NCBI RefSeq assembly: GCF_032340315.1
Contig: NZ_CP135436.1
Coordinates: forward strand, 1-64,000
Source of the DNA: Streptococcus sp. DTU_2020_1001019_1_SI_AUS_MUR_006
GTDB lineage: Bacteria; Bacillota; Bacilli; Lactobacillales; Streptococcaceae
Direction of reading: 5' to 3'
Length of the DNA: 64,000 nucleotides
The position numbers and the translations under genes were made by a program. Shown here piece by piece: positions 29,385 through 39,458 of the stretch; the first letter of the stretch is position 1, and each line of letters starts with the position of its first letter. The notes under the pieces are model-generated. The model was not told the origin of the DNA. It ran no database searches and worked only from the letters and a program-made list of their open reading frames with translations.

Positions 29385-30006
29385 ATCGTAACCAACTTTC
29401 GTCTAACTGGCCTTTACTTTTGCTAAAAGCTTTCCCATGTTCATCAATAACAGCATGAATCTCTTGGCATTGTTTGAGAGTGAGTCCTTCCAATACATTA
29501 CAATAAACAGCATGCATTTCATTATAGGTATCAAAATTTCCAAATCCTAATCGTCGAAAAAGTCTTCTAGCATATTCGTCCGAAATAAAAACTGAACGAT
29601 CAAAAAGATATAGTAAAAGTGCATCTGCAGTCTCTGGTCCAATCCCTTTTAACTCCAAAAGTTGCTTCCGTAAATCTTCTGTTCCAATCCTAGCAAGAAC
29701 CTCAAAACCACCATTTTCTCTTAGCCAGATTAGAAGTCCCCTAATCGTTTGAGACTTTTGCTTAAAAAATCCAGCAGGTCGAATACGTTCCTGTAAATCT
29801 TCTAGTGATAACCCTAGGATACCCTCTACTGTCATGACATCCATAAGACCAGCTAAAGCCAACTTAGCATTTTTCTCAGATGTTCGCTGGATAAGAATAG
29901 TCGATACCAGATCTTCAAGCTTGTTATCCGATTGCCACCAATTTTGTTCTCCATAGTGCTTACAGAGTCGCAAAAGAGTCTCTTGTATTTCTTCTTGCCT
30001 CATCAT
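29383..30006 (-). CDS. HhH-GPD DNA glycosylase, divergent (no Lys, no Fe-S)
   Basis: 207 residues of the endonuclease III superfamily: helix-hairpin-helix [16 protein letters not shown] (about 116-131) and the catalytic Asp in [12 protein letters not shown]. The lyase Lys of endonuclease III (GRKTA) is replaced by Glu (GPETA), and the C-terminal four-Cys iron-sulfur loop is absent. This points to a monofunctional alkyl-base glycosylase of the MagIII/Mig-like type rather than Nth. The ATG overlaps the stop of the permease gene, so it is the last gene of the marR-opuC operon. Confidence 0.75.
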   Translation of the reverse strand: MMRQEEIQETLLRLCKHYGEQNWWQSDNKLEDLVSTILIQRTSEKNAKLALAGLMDVMTVEGILGLSLEDLQERIRPAGFFKQKSQTIRGLLIWLRENGGFEVLARIGTEDLRKQLLELKGIGPETADALLLYLFDRSVFISDEYARRLFRRLGFGNFDTYNEMHAVYCNVLEGLTLKQCQEIHAVIDEHGKAFSKSKGQLDESWLR

Positions 30007-31523
30007 TTCTTCAATAATCCCTGTTCCACCAAGAAATCATGTGCAACAGTATAAGCATCCTTACCATCAATACCAACCTGATAGTTCATCTGACTCATCT
30101 GGCTCTCGGTGATTTTACCAGCTAGTTTATTAAGAATAGCTTCCAACTCAGGATGTTTTTCGAGTAATTTAGCATTCATGAGTGGAGCGCCCTGGTATGG
30201 AGGGAAGAGTTGTTTATCATCCTCCAAAACCACTAAATCATAGCGAGCAATTTCAGCATCTGTTGAGTAAGCATCTGTAATTTGAATGTCACCTGACTGG
30301 ATGGCTTGGTAGCGAAGAGCTGGCTCCATGGTTGCCACATTGAGATTCAATCCATAAACAGACTGCAAACCCTTGTTTCCATCCTCACGGTCATTAAACT
30401 CTAGAGTGAATCCCGCCTTGAGCTGTCCTTCTACTTTTTTCAAGTCTGAAATCGTCTTAAGCCCATATTCTTGCGCAATTTTTTTAGGAACTGCTATAGC
30501 ATAAGTATTTTGATAAGCCATGGGTTTAAGAAAGGCTAGCTGATCCTGTTTGGCAATGCCATCACGAGCCACCTCGTAAACCTTTTCTGGGTCATGTCCA
30601 ACTTCTGGAGATGGTTGGAGGAGACTCTCTGTCACTGTTCCAGAAAATTCTGGATAGATATCAATATCCCCTTTTTTCAGCGCTTGATAAAGGAAATCTG
30701 TCTTCCCAAAGTTAGGCTTGACCGTCACCGTCATATCAGTATTTTCCTCGATGAGAAGTTTATACATATTCATGAGAATCTCAGGTTCAGGTCCCAACTT
30801 CCCAGCTATAACCAGATTTTCTTTCTCATTATGTGGAATAATGCTTGGAACATAACTAACTCCCAAACCAAGGACCATGACCGCAAAGGTCGAAACAATC
30901 GTACGCAACTTTGCCTTTTCCAACCATTTGAGAATGACATTAAAGAGAATGGCCAAGATGGCTGATGAGATTGCTCCGATTAAAATGAGACTAGCATTCC
31001 GACGATCAATTCCCAAAAGGATAAAGGAGCCCAATCCACCAGCTCCCACAAGAGCTGCTAGAGTCGCTGTCCCAATAATCATAACGGTCGCTGTTCGAAC
31101 CCCCGATACAATGACAGGCATGGCAAGTGGAATTTCAAACTTCTTGAGTCGCTCCCACTTGGTCATCCCAAAAGCAATCCCGGCCTCCTCAAGACTAGGA
31201 TCAATGCCATTCAGGGCTGTGATTGTATTTTCTAAAATCGGGAAAATAGCGTAAATGACAAGGGCTGTGAGTGCTGGTAAGGTTCCAATCCCCATGAAAG
31301 GAATAAAGAGCCCCAACAAGGCCATTGAAGGAATGGTCTGGAAGATACCTGCAACTTGTAGCACCCAGGTCGCTGCTTTTTTATGAGCATTTAGGTAAAC
31401 CGCAAGTGGGATGGTCAGAAAAATAGCGACCAATAAGGTCAAAAGAGATAATTGTAAGTGTTGTCCCAGAGCTGTTACCCATTCACTAAATCGATCATGA
31501 AAGGTTGAAATCAAATTAGACAT
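30003..31523 (-). CDS. OpuC-type fused permease/substrate-binding protein
   Basis: 506 residues from [12 protein letters not shown] (GGAGGT 8 nt upstream). Residues 1-210 form an ABC permease domain ([19 protein letters not shown]) and residues 225-506 an OpuAC-type binding domain ([14 protein letters not shown] ... [13 protein letters not shown]). The pneumococcal homologue transports choline/glycine betaine-type quaternary amines. It overlaps the ATPase gene by 8 nt. Confidence 0.88.
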   Translation of the reverse strand: MSNLISTFHDRFSEWVTALGQHLQLSLLTLLVAIFLTIPLAVYLNAHKKAATWVLQVAGIFQTIPSMALLGLFIPFMGIGTLPALTALVIYAIFPILENTITALNGIDPSLEEAGIAFGMTKWERLKKFEIPLAMPVIVSGVRTATVMIIGTATLAALVGAGGLGSFILLGIDRRNASLILIGAISSAILAILFNVILKWLEKAKLRTIVSTFAVMVLGLGVSYVPSIIPHNEKENLVIAGKLGPEPEILMNMYKLLIEENTDMTVTVKPNFGKTDFLYQALKKGDIDIYPEFSGTVTESLLQPSPEVGHDPEKVYEVARDGIAKQDQLAFLKPMAYQNTYAIAVPKKIAQEYGLKTISDLKKVEGQLKAGFTLEFNDREDGNKGLQSVYGLNLNVATMEPALRYQAIQSGDIQITDAYSTDAEIARYDLVVLEDDKQLFPPYQGAPLMNAKLLEKHPELEAILNKLAGKITESQMSQMNYQVGIDGKDAYTVAHDFLVEQGLLKK

Positions 31524-32244
31524 GAAGGCTACCTCCAAACAAGTTTGCTACAAAGTCTGTCGCAGGCGCTTGTAAAATTGTTTCAGGTTCTGCGACCTGG
31601 CGAATCTCCCCATCCTGTAAAACAGCAATTCGATCGCCTAATTTTAAGGCCTCGTCCGTATCATGAGTAACGAAGATGGTAGTCATACCGAACTCCTTGT
31701 GCAAATCTTTGGTAAGAGCCTGCAACTGCTTGCGGGAGATAGCATCCAAAGCTGAAAAAGGTTCGTCCATCAATAGAATCTTTGGTTCCCCAATGATGGC
31801 CCGCACAATCCCAATCCGCTGTTGCTCCCCACCAGATAACTCACTAGGTATGCGCTTTGCATACTCTGCAGCAGGCAGACCCACCTTGTCCAAGAGTTCT
31901 TCTGTTTTAGAGGCAATTTGTTCCTTGCTCCAACCCTTCATCTCAGGAATCAATGCTATATTTTCAGCAACTGTTAAATTTGGAAATAGGGCAATAGCTT
32001 GAAGGACATAGCCGGTACTGAGACGTAACTCCCGTTCGTCATAGTCTTTGATGCGTTTCCCATCCATATAGATATTACCATCCGTTGGCTCCAAGAGACG
32101 GTTAATCATCTTGATCATGGTGGTCTTACCAGATCCTGAAGGACCCACTAGCACCATGAATTCTCCATTTTCAATGCGGAGATTGACATCTTTTAAAATA
32201 TTTTTATCCGTGTAGCGCAAGGCCACATGTTTGTATTCAATCAT
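31516..32244 (-). CDS. OpuC-type osmoprotectant/choline ABC ATPase
   Basis: 242 residues from [11 protein letters not shown], with GAGGAAAA upstream. Walker [11 protein letters not shown], signature [10 protein letters not shown], Walker [13 protein letters not shown]. Lacks the C-terminal CBS domains found in many OpuA/OpuC ATPases. It pairs with the fused permease/binding protein and overlaps the NmrA-like gene by 8 nt. Confidence 0.9.
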   Translation of the reverse strand: MIEYKHVALRYTDKNILKDVNLRIENGEFMVLVGPSGSGKTTMIKMINRLLEPTDGNIYMDGKRIKDYDERELRLSTGYVLQAIALFPNLTVAENIALIPEMKGWSKEQIASKTEELLDKVGLPAAEYAKRIPSELSGGEQQRIGIVRAIIGEPKILLMDEPFSALDAISRKQLQALTKDLHKEFGMTTIFVTHDTDEALKLGDRIAVLQDGEIRQVAEPETILQAPATDFVANLFGGSLHV

Positions 32245-33091
32245 GTTTTTCCTCAATAAGTTTTCTATCTCTAAGAATATCCAATAGGCTACTTGCCGGA
32301 TGCCCTAGAACTTTTTCGATATCTGTTGAAACCCCAGCTTGTTCCCCAACTTTGATAGCTGTATAAGTGCTGACCCAGGCATCGTACTCCCAAGTTTGTG
32401 CTGGCCATTTTTTCCGTGACTCATAAGCTTCTTCTACTGTTTCATCCACATACGCGATGGTCTTACCGGTCTCTTTTGAGAGAAGCGCTACGATTTCTTC
32501 CATGGAAAGATCCTCTGGCCCTGTTAAATTCAAGGTTTGATTTTCCCAGTCCTTAGGATTTAAAAGAATCTCTGCTACAACCCTAGATGTGTCCTTACGG
32601 GCAACAGCTGACACAAGACCACTGCCGGCCGGACCACGAATCTCTCCATTTTCAAGTGCAATATCAATCAAGAAATCCAAATAAAAATTATCTCTCAAAA
32701 AAGTGTAGGTGAACCCTAACTCCTTGATATAGGCTTCCGTCTGGGCATGATCTCGAGACAAGGTAAAAGTTGCTTTCTCATCTGCCCCATAAAAGGAGGT
32801 ATAAACGATATGTTGCACCCCTGCTAGTTTTGCAGCATCTAAAAACTCCTTGTGCTCCTTGACACGCTCTGGATTTTCCCTAGCAGAAACCATCAACAAA
32901 GTATCGATCCCCTTCAAGGCTTCAACCACCTCTGGAGTATTGGTATAGGACAATCTACGGATTTCCGCAGACGCATAAACTTTTGCACGCTCTGGGCTTC
33001 TTGCTAGATGGACTGAAGCGATTCCTTTCTTATCAACAAGATCAGCCACATAGGAGCCTAATTTCCCTGTTACACCTGTAATTCCGATCAT
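32237..33091 (-). CDS. NmrA/QOR2-like NAD(P)-binding protein
   Basis: 284 residues. N-terminal dinucleotide-binding motif ITGVTGKLGSYV and YTSFYGAD in the middle, typical of atypical short-chain dehydrogenases of the NmrA/QorB group. Often quinone reductases or redox sensors; the substrate is unknown. Cotranscribed between marR and the transporter, overlapping the ATPase gene. Confidence 0.8.
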   Translation of the reverse strand: MIGITGVTGKLGSYVADLVDKKGIASVHLARSPERAKVYASAEIRRLSYTNTPEVVEALKGIDTLLMVSARENPERVKEHKEFLDAAKLAGVQHIVYTSFYGADEKATFTLSRDHAQTEAYIKELGFTYTFLRDNFYLDFLIDIALENGEIRGPAGSGLVSAVARKDTSRVVAEILLNPKDWENQTLNLTGPEDLSMEEIVALLSKETGKTIAYVDETVEEAYESRKKWPAQTWEYDAWVSTYTAIKVGEQAGVSTDIEKVLGHPASSLLDILRDRKLIEEKHD

Positions 33092-33109
33092 AACTGTTAC
33101 TTCCTTTCC

Positions 33110-33559
33110 CTAGATGTCATTTTCTTTAGCTTTTAGATTTGAGATAATACGCTCTTGATAAGCTTCAAATTCTTGGATTTCTTGATCCGAAAAGCCTTGG
33201 TAGAAAATTTCACCCAATTCTTTGCTAACACGGTCTCCAATTTCTTTTTGCGCCCAACCGAGGTCTGTCAAAGAGATATATTTTTTCCTTTTATCTTGTG
33301 TGCAAGGTTCAATCGTGACCAAGCCTTGTTCTTCCAATTTCTTAACCATACTGGTCAATGTATTATTGGCTAGACCCGTCACAAGAGCGATATCGGTCGC
33401 TGTAGCGCACCCTAACTCTTGCTTCCACAAAATCGTTAAAATTTTTCCCTGTTCACTTCTGTATTGAGCATCTGGTTCATTGCTCAAGAGTTTTTGAAAG
33501 ATACGCCCGTTTAACAATCGAATCTGTAGAGCTTGGTAACCTCCTAACATCTTGTCCAT
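33110..33559 (-). CDS. MarR-family repressor of the opuC operon
   Basis: 149 residues with a winged helix (TDIALVTGLANNTLTSMVKKLEEQGLV) and flanking dimerisation helices. First gene of marR-nmrA-like-ATPase-permease-glycosylase. Its promoter is flanked by inverted TTCGATA sites, suggesting autoregulation. Confidence 0.85.
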   Translation of the reverse strand: MDKMLGGYQALQIRLLNGRIFQKLLSNEPDAQYRSEQGKILTILWKQELGCATATDIALVTGLANNTLTSMVKKLEEQGLVTIEPCTQDKRKKYISLTDLGWAQKEIGDRVSKELGEIFYQGFSDQEIQEFEAYQERIISNLKAKENDI

Positions 33560-33580
33560 TTTGTCTCCTTTTTTATTCTA

Positions 33581-33637
33581 TATCGAACTTTTTAATTATT
33601 GTAACACCCTAAATTACATCTGTCAACTATTTCGATA
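33581..33637 (-). promoter_or_regulatory. marR promoter flanked by inverted operator half-sites
   Basis: -35 TTGACA (33621-33626), -10 TACAAT (33598-33603), 17-bp spacer. Exact inverted 7-mers TATCGAA (33581-33587) and TTCGATA (33631-33637) bracket it. Likely MarR binding sites. Confidence 0.7.
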
Positions 33638-33692
33638 TGGAAATAATAAAAAACTTCCTACCAAAAAGTAGAAAGTCAGCATTTTTATAAAA

Positions 33693-34052
33693 TTAAACAT
33701 GCATCACATATGAAGCATTCCTCTTAAAGAAATTACTATGTACCAGATAAGGATCATACTTAGAATTTTGACTATAAACCAAACATAAAGGAATGATAAA
33801 AATTTTTATAAAATATAGTAAACAAAAGAATAAGAAAAGACTAAAACTAAGATTCCTTAATTCAAAAAAATAAAGACAAAAGAAAATTAAAGCATTTAAT
33901 AGAATATTAAATCCCCTAGCAAAACTAGCTGATAAGATATTCGTCTTGATCTGAGGATTAAAAAGTTTGACAAGAAACAAGGCTAATAAAGAGATATTAT
34001 AGATACAAATTGGCTTGTAATCATGACGATAGAGGACTAAAAACAAGAACAA
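33693..34052 (-). pseudogene. 5'-truncated membrane protein gene
   Basis: A 119-codon hydrophobic reading frame with several predicted membrane helices and no recognised family. It has no ATG or ribosome-binding site. Its only start is a TTG two codons after a stop created at the edge of the RUP-like repeat, so the 5' end was probably lost when the repeat inserted. Confidence 0.5.
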
Positions 34053-34059
34053 AGAATGC

Positions 34060-34148
34060 TATAGTGGATTGAACTTAGAGTAGTACAATATAGATTCTAA
34101 AACATTTTTAGCAGTCTTGGTGTACTGTTCTAGATTCATTCTACTATA
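34060..34148. repeat. Short RUP-like inverted-repeat element
   Basis: 89 bp. TATAGTGGATTGAACTTAGA and the inverse of TATAGTAGAATGAATCTAGA form near-complete terminal inverted repeats with TA ends. Related to the 107-bp element at 11388-11494 but shorter and more palindromic. Confidence 0.6.
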
Positions 34149-34219
34149 ATTTCCGTATAAAAGTAGACAAATGTCTACTAGAAATGTTTAGTTTTGGCAA
34201 ACGACTGGGAATGATGATG

Positions 34220-34732
34220 CTATAGATTCCTTATCTCAAATACTGCCGTATGAATCCACTCGTTATGCATTTGAAAGTCATTCTCTATGATTCTACTAAA
34301 GGTGAAACCATTTTTTAAAAGCACTCTCTGAGAAGCCTGATTGTCCCTTGCCGTTCCTGCAATGATTTTATGTAAACCATAAGTAGTAAAGGCCTTTTCT
34401 AAAACGAGTTTAACTGCTTCGCTTGCATATCCTAAATTGGTAACATTTTCTCCAATCCTATATCCAAGTTCTGCTGTTTTTCTATCCTTCCCTAAAACAC
34501 TTAAATTGATTCTTCCGACCATAGTACCTTGTGCATCTCTAATAAGATGCATGTAGACATCATGATTCTCTTGTTCCCTTAACAATTCCCTTGTAAGTTC
34601 TTTAAAAGCTTCTGAGTCAAAATAGTGGGCTGGTCTAGGAGGTAAACTTCGCTCAAAATACTCCCGATTTTCTTTTTCAAAAGAATAAACATCTATACTA
34701 TTTTCTTCAGACATCAGCTCTAGACTTATCAT
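34220..34732 (-). CDS. RimJ/RimL-type GNAT acetyltransferase
   Basis: 170 residues from MISLELMSEEN; a TTG eleven codons upstream is the alternative. The fold is recognisable from AELGYRIGENVTNLGYASEA (motif A region) and the C-terminal NQASQRVLLKNGF, typical of ribosomal-protein and antibiotic acetyltransferases. Substrate unknown. No operon partner. Confidence 0.75.
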   Translation of the reverse strand: MISLELMSEENSIDVYSFEKENREYFERSLPPRPAHYFDSEAFKELTRELLREQENHDVYMHLIRDAQGTMVGRINLSVLGKDRKTAELGYRIGENVTNLGYASEAVKLVLEKAFTTYGLHKIIAGTARDNQASQRVLLKNGFTFSRIIENDFQMHNEWIHTAVFEIRNL

Positions 34733-34997
34733 TGTAAACCATTTCCTATCATTCTCTAGATTCAAATTTACTTATATTTACACAAAGTGACATTTATAGA
34801 CTTTAAAGAGATATTTTTATTTTTTTCATATCGTATCTACATTATAACACAACATACTATGAAGAAAAATAATATCCATCAAGGTCCTCATAAATTCCAA
34901 CATCTTGCTAAACAGGCTGGAACGCCTCTGAAAGTTGTTTTTGAACCCTACTTGCTTCATCTTCATAAAATAATCATGACTTACAAATAAAGAAGAA

Positions 34998-35024
34998 AAC
35001 CATCTCAAATTTGATGAGATGGTT
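34998..35024 (-). terminator. Terminator of the DUF6287 gene
   Basis: AACCATCTCA and TGAGATGGTT arms. Reading the minus strand, TTTTCTTCTTT follows. Confidence 0.65.
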
Positions 35025-35030
35025 AATCAT

Positions 35031-35588
35031 TTAGTCTACTTTATAAAAAACTTGTTCTGATCTGGTTGGAGCAGCTTGACCAGCAATCAGCCTATTTTGA
35101 GTTAAATCAGTATCTAACCCAGGCATAATAAGTCCAGCAGGATAAATACTCATTCCATAGCCTGAGATACCATCTCTAATGCTAAATTCAATCGTTCCAT
35201 GGCTACCCATGCTCTTTTTTTCAATGTTTCTACTGTTTACTAGTCCATTTTTATCGAATGTAAATTCTTGCCCAAGTCCATTTCTCCAAGTTCCAACTAG
35301 AGTCGAGAAATCTCCATTTAGAATGGCTTGCTCATCTATTTTTTGTGATTCAGCATTCGTTTGCTCTTCTTGTGTCGAGATTTTTTCCTCAGTAGTCGTA
35401 ACACTATCTTGAGTAGTCGTTGTACTAGTGGTTGTTGTACTAGTGGTAGAAACCTGTTCTGTTGTAGCATTTACTGCTTCTACATCTTGCTTTTTATGAT
35501 TAAAGAAGAACATAAAACTTATCAGTACTATAGCAATTAAGCAACTTAACAGAATCAAAATCCAATTGATGCCTTTTCCTATTTTCAT
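35031..35588 (-). CDS. Membrane-anchored DUF6287-type protein
   Basis: 185 residues: N-terminal membrane anchor (INWILILLSCLIAIVLISFM, no lipobox placement that is convincing), a Thr/Ser-rich linker of TTT/TST repeats (about 41-66), then a C-terminal domain with GDFSTLVGTWRNGLGQEFTF, as in DUF6287 streptococcal surface proteins. Function unknown. AGGAGT precedes the ATG. Confidence 0.7.
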   Translation of the reverse strand: MKIGKGINWILILLSCLIAIVLISFMFFFNHKKQDVEAVNATTEQVSTTSTTTTSTTTTQDSVTTTEEKISTQEEQTNAESQKIDEQAILNGDFSTLVGTWRNGLGQEFTFDKNGLVNSRNIEKKSMGSHGTIEFSIRDGISGYGMSIYPAGLIMPGLDTDLTQNRLIAGQAAPTRSEQVFYKVD

Positions 35589-35724
35589 TTATAACTCCTT
35601 TATATTATTCGTATTTAATTATATCATACTAAACTGATACTAGGAAGAAATTGTATAAAACAAAGACTAGTGGTGTGAATTTTGCTAAAAACCATCAAAA
35701 AATACCCCTTGGCATGAACCACGA

Positions 35725-35769
35725 AGTGTTTCGAAACGTTGATAGTATCGTGTTGATGAACCTTTTGAG
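35725..35769. repeat. 45-bp relic matching the rpsI-proximal element end
   Basis: Matches 49632-49676 at 38 of 45 positions, without gaps. The latter is the stretch between the mobile element's terminator and the rpsI core repeat. Suggests a relic element end. Confidence 0.6.
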
Positions 35770-35856
35770 GCAACTGACTTCGTCAGGTTGCAGCCACATT
35801 TGTAAGCGACTAAAGTCGCTAGAGCTATCCTAATTGCGCACCGCCAGTTCTCATAG

Positions 35857-35890
35857 AAAAAAACACCTTGCAAGATGCAAAGTGTTTTCG
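35857..35890 (-). terminator. Terminator downstream of the rpsI-tail relic
   Basis: AAAACACCTTGCA and TGCAAAGTGTTTT arms, one mismatch; T7 follows on the minus strand. It lies 27 bp after the relic rpsI stop codon. Confidence 0.75.
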
Positions 35891-35916
35891 TTTGTATTCT
35901 GCTACCCATCAACGAA

Positions 35917-35967
35917 TTAACGTTTAGAGAACTGGCTAGCTTTACAAGCTTTTTTCAATCCTAGTTT
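35917..35967 (-). pseudogene. Degenerate copy of the rpsI 3' end
   Basis: Minus-strand translation [20 protein letters not shown] against [20 protein letters not shown] of the real RpsI C-terminus. About 39 of 51 bases match, and most differences are synonymous (AGC/TCA, CAG/CAA, TCT/TCA). The rest of rpsI is absent. A former attachment site. Confidence 0.75.
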
Positions 35968-36097
35968 GAAAAGTTTGGCTTTTAGGACAGCTCAAAAGCG
36001 CTTGATAGGAAACGTCCGAAGAGTTTCTGCCGATTTTTATTTCAAGAAAATAGTGCAATTTCTTAACGCAAAACTTTCAATCCTATCCTCTTCCTTC
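35968..36097. other. Remainder of gene-free region between the DUF6287 and mleP genes
   Basis: The 35589-36097 gap contains the 45-bp relic, a boxB-like stretch near 35770-35800, a terminator and the rpsI-tail relic. In this last part I see no gene, RNA or clear dyad. Confidence 0.4.
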
Positions 36098-37045
36098 TTA
36101 TCCTAACAAAGTTTGTAATATTGGAATAACAACGATAAATAGAACCGTACTTAGAGTCACCACATTCGTAGAGAATTCCACATCTCCTTTTCCCTGATTA
36201 GCAAGGATCGGAAGAACAGCTAAAGCTGGTGTAGCGGACTGAATCATAAAGGTCTTAAATTCTACTGTCGCCATATTTGGTGCAAAGAACTTCAATACAA
36301 GAAGCATGATTAGAGGAGCTAGGATAAAGCGTCCAACTAAAGTGACAATTGTATCTTTATCAAAAGTAATAGTTTTCAAACCTGCCTTTGCAAGAACGAT
36401 ACCAATATAAATCAGAGATAGGGGAGTGACGATATTTCCAACATAGGTTAAGGTATTCGTTGCGAAATCTGGAATAGAGATTCGGAGAATCAAAAATAGC
36501 AGAGCCACAAGAAAACCTACAAGCGGGGCTGGTAGTAATTTCTTCCAATCAAATTTAGTTTCCTTCTTGCTTTGACCCGATTTACTATCGCTCGTCATCA
36601 AATACACGCCCAATGTCCAAGTGGAAATCGTGTTGGTGATATAGTAAATTAAGAAATAAGGAAGAGCCTGATCCCCAAAAAGAGCAACGTTTAAAGGTAA
36701 ACCAATAAAAATAGTGTTGGCATTCACAAAGGTATTAATCATGGTTCCTCGCCGTCCTGGACGAACCTTGAAAACCATAACTACAATATAAGCTACGATA
36801 TAGCCCAAGATAAAGGCCACAAATGTATAAAGGAGACCTCCAGAAAGACTGATTAGTTTATCTAGTGTTAGGTATTTCATTACTGACACAAAGATTGACG
36901 CTGGCAAAGCTACATTCATGATCAAACGAGATAGGTTAGGTCCAAAGGCATCTCCAAACCATCCCTTCACCTGAAGAATATACCCCAAAACAATGATAGC
37001 GATAATCGGAATGATACTCGTAATCGAGGTTAAAAAGAGTGACAT
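36098..37045 (-). CDS. mleP: Auxin-efflux-carrier-type malate permease
   Basis: 315 residues from MSLFLTSITS; AAAGGA upstream decides against the longer start. About ten hydrophobic helices in two halves, AEC family (PIIAIIVLGYILQVKGWF at the start, NANTIFIGLPLNVALFG in the centre). Directly downstream of mleS, as in malolactic clusters, where it exchanges malate for lactate. Confidence 0.85.
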   Translation of the reverse strand: MSLFLTSITSIIPIIAIIVLGYILQVKGWFGDAFGPNLSRLIMNVALPASIFVSVMKYLTLDKLISLSGGLLYTFVAFILGYIVAYIVVMVFKVRPGRRGTMINTFVNANTIFIGLPLNVALFGDQALPYFLIYYITNTISTWTLGVYLMTSDSKSGQSKKETKFDWKKLLPAPLVGFLVALLFLILRISIPDFATNTLTYVGNIVTPLSLIYIGIVLAKAGLKTITFDKDTIVTLVGRFILAPLIMLLVLKFFAPNMATVEFKTFMIQSATPALAVLPILANQGKGDVEFSTNVVTLSTVLFIVVIPILQTLLG

Positions 37046-37122
37046 AGGTATCCTTTCTAAATTACTTAAGTCCACAGCCCATACAAATCTGTCGCTAGCG
37101 AAGGATAGACAGCAGCAGTGAA

Positions 37123-38748
37123 TTATTTATACTCTGGATACCACTTCAAATCACGAACTGCTTTGGCCATATCTGTTTCCTTAGCACGCGCAAGACCTTG
37201 CTCTTGTGCTTTTTTAGCGACTGCTTCTGCTACTTTAATAGAAACATCTGCTACATACTTAAATGGTGGCAAGACAGGAGCTCCTGGTTGGCCTGGATTA
37301 ACAATACCACTCAATGAATGAGCTGCTGCTCCAATCATTTCATCAGTCAAAAGACTTGCTTCAGAAGCCAGCATACCTAGACCAAGACCTGGGTAAATCA
37401 AGGCATTATTGGCTTGACCAATCACATAGTCGACACCTTTATAAGAAACTGTATCAGCAGGAATTCCTGTTGCGACAAAAGCTTTGCCATCTGACCATTC
37501 AATCAAATCTTTGGCACTAGCTTCTGCTAGTTTGGTTGGATTTGACAAAGGGAAGATCATCGGACGTTCTGTATTTTCACACATAGCTTCTACTATTTCT
37601 TTAGTGAAGGTATTAGGTTGAGTTGAAGTTCCTACAAGAATGGTTGGCTTCACAGTCTTCACTACTTCAAGCAGGTCAGTCAACTTGTCTGCGTTACTAA
37701 AGTCGGCACGTTTCTTAGCAAACGGTTTTTGTTCAGGGGTCAGGTCATCCATGTCATCAAAGAGAAGACCTTGTTTATCAACCATAAAGAAATGTTTATA
37801 GGCTTCTTCTTCAGAAAGACCTTCACTCACCATTTCACGAAGAACACGAGCGGCAATTCCTGCGCCCGCAGTACCACCACCATAGCAGAGATAAACTTGA
37901 TCTGTTAATTTTTCACCACTAATATCCAGTGAACCAAAGATACCACCTAGGGTAACGATTCCTGTACCTTGAATATCATCATTAAAAGTTGGAATTTGTT
38001 TTCGGTATTTTTCAAGAATATTGGCAGCATTCGAGCGACCGAAGTCTTCCCAGTGAAGGTAGAGTTTAGGAAAGAGACGTTCTGCTGTTTGAACAAATTG
38101 GTCAATGAAGTCGTAGTAACGATCTCCGCGAACCCGTTCGTGACGATTTCCTAAGTAATTAGGATTGTTACGAAGTTCTTCGCGGTTAGTCCCTGCATCA
38201 ATAACTAAAGGAAGAACCATAGAAGGATCGATTCCAGCAGCACCCGTGTAGACCATCAATTTCCCAACAGAAATATCGACACCATTTGTTCCCCAGTCAC
38301 CGATTCCAAGGATTCCTTCTGCATCTGTTACAACAATGAGACGAATCTCGCGATCCCCAGCGGCATTTTTCAAAGTAGCTTCAATATTTTCAGGATGATT
38401 GATATCAAGATATCCCGCATATTGGGGGTCTACAAAGAGGTCACTATAGCCTTCAATGGTATCTGCAATGGTTGGATCATATACAATTGGATTGAATTCT
38501 TCCAAATGTTGAGAAAAGAGGTAATAGAAAAGAGTCCGGTTGGTGTTAAAAATTTCCATTAGGAAAAGACGCTTTTCTAAATCATTGGCTTTTGTTTGCA
38601 TTTGTGCATAAGTTTGCGCCGCTTGTTCTTCAATCGATTGAACATACGGTGGCAGTAAACCAATAAGACCTAGTTCCTTTCGCTCCTCTAAGGTAAAGGC
38701 AGTCCCTTTATTGAGGAAAGGGTTGTTTAAAATATCATGTGCAGTCAT
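37123..38748 (-). CDS. mleS: Malolactic enzyme
   Basis: 541 residues, the length of malolactic enzymes (NAD-dependent L-malate to L-lactate plus CO2) and close to malic enzymes. Visible motifs: [56 protein letters not shown] and the nucleotide-binding [12 protein letters not shown]. It is next to mleP with a LysR gene nearby, favouring malolactic over malic enzyme. The ATG follows AAGGAGG. Confidence 0.88.
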   Translation of the reverse strand: MTAHDILNNPFLNKGTAFTLEERKELGLIGLLPPYVQSIEEQAAQTYAQMQTKANDLEKRLFLMEIFNTNRTLFYYLFSQHLEEFNPIVYDPTIADTIEGYSDLFVDPQYAGYLDINHPENIEATLKNAAGDREIRLIVVTDAEGILGIGDWGTNGVDISVGKLMVYTGAAGIDPSMVLPLVIDAGTNREELRNNPNYLGNRHERVRGDRYYDFIDQFVQTAERLFPKLYLHWEDFGRSNAANILEKYRKQIPTFNDDIQGTGIVTLGGIFGSLDISGEKLTDQVYLCYGGGTAGAGIAARVLREMVSEGLSEEEAYKHFFMVDKQGLLFDDMDDLTPEQKPFAKKRADFSNADKLTDLLEVVKTVKPTILVGTSTQPNTFTKEIVEAMCENTERPMIFPLSNPTKLAEASAKDLIEWSDGKAFVATGIPADTVSYKGVDYVIGQANNALIYPGLGLGMLASEASLLTDEMIGAAAHSLSGIVNPGQPGAPVLPPFKYVADVSIKVAEAVAKKAQEQGLARAKETDMAKAVRDLKWYPEYK

Positions 38749-39107
38749 AGTGCAACCTCCTTTTTACTTCTATTATACCACTTAAAATGAATTGTTTATA
38801 AAACTTTATTGTTTAAAAAATACTATTGTGTACGCATATGTTATAATGAGTCTACGAAGACAATTTTCTAATAAGCTCTTTTATAGTTAAAACACCATTA
38901 TTAATGACACTTTAAGCTGTTATATTTTATAAAGTTCTGAACTCATAAAACTCTCGATGATCACTCTTTACTAAAAGTTTCGAGTAAAAGAAACTAATCA
39001 TACAAATTGGCAATCCGAATTAAAATAAATATTATGTAAGTTTGTTATACAATACTTTGTATTTTTTAAGATGTTTTTTTGTCATGCAAAACTTGTATTC
39101 TATTTAT
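38749..39107. promoter_or_regulatory. mleS / XRE-regulator divergent control region
   Basis: mleS has an extended -10 TGGTATAAT on the minus strand (38772-38780). Toward the XRE gene, TTGTTATACAAT lies at 39042-39053. A half-site CTTTTATAGT (38878-38887) equals half of the operator in front of the mobile element's XRE gene at 43661-43670. No gene seen. Confidence 0.5.
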
Positions 39108-39458
39108 ATGACGAATAAAAACTATTTACAACAATATATTTCCCAAAAAGTGAAATATTTTCGAACACAGAAAAAAATGAGCCAGGAAGAACTTTCGGAA
39201 CAAGCGGGGCTCGGGCTTAAGTATATCAATCAACTTGAAAACCAAAATGTGAATCTGACCATTCACAGTCTTGAAAAAGTGATTGTCGCCCTAAAGATGA
39301 CCCCAGAGGAATTTTTCAATTTTGATAGCCTTGAATCAACCTCTGATAAGACCGACAATCTTTCACTCAAAAGAATCAACATGAAGGTTAAACAACTCCC
39401 TATTGATAAACGAGAAAAGATGTTGGTCATTTTTGAAAGTATCTTAGATAACCTTTGA
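39108..39458 (+). CDS. XRE-family regulator beside the malolactic genes
   Basis: 116 residues from MTNKNYLQQY; longer in-frame readings lack a signal. Helix-turn-helix KMSQEELSEQAGLGLKYINQLE (about 25-46), then a helical C-terminal region (QLPIDKREKMLVIFESILDNL). The architecture and tail resemble the 111-residue XRE protein at 43722 inside the mobile element, so it may be an element-type regulator rather than a dedicated mle regulator. Confidence 0.75.
   Translation: MTNKNYLQQYISQKVKYFRTQKKMSQEELSEQAGLGLKYINQLENQNVNLTIHSLEKVIVALKMTPEEFFNFDSLESTSDKTDNLSLKRINMKVKQLPIDKREKMLVIFESILDNL

Noticed and set aside
34787..34990. A 67-codon plus-strand frame
   Set aside because: No ribosome-binding site, AT-rich spacer, an equally long frame on the opposite strand, no recognisable motif.
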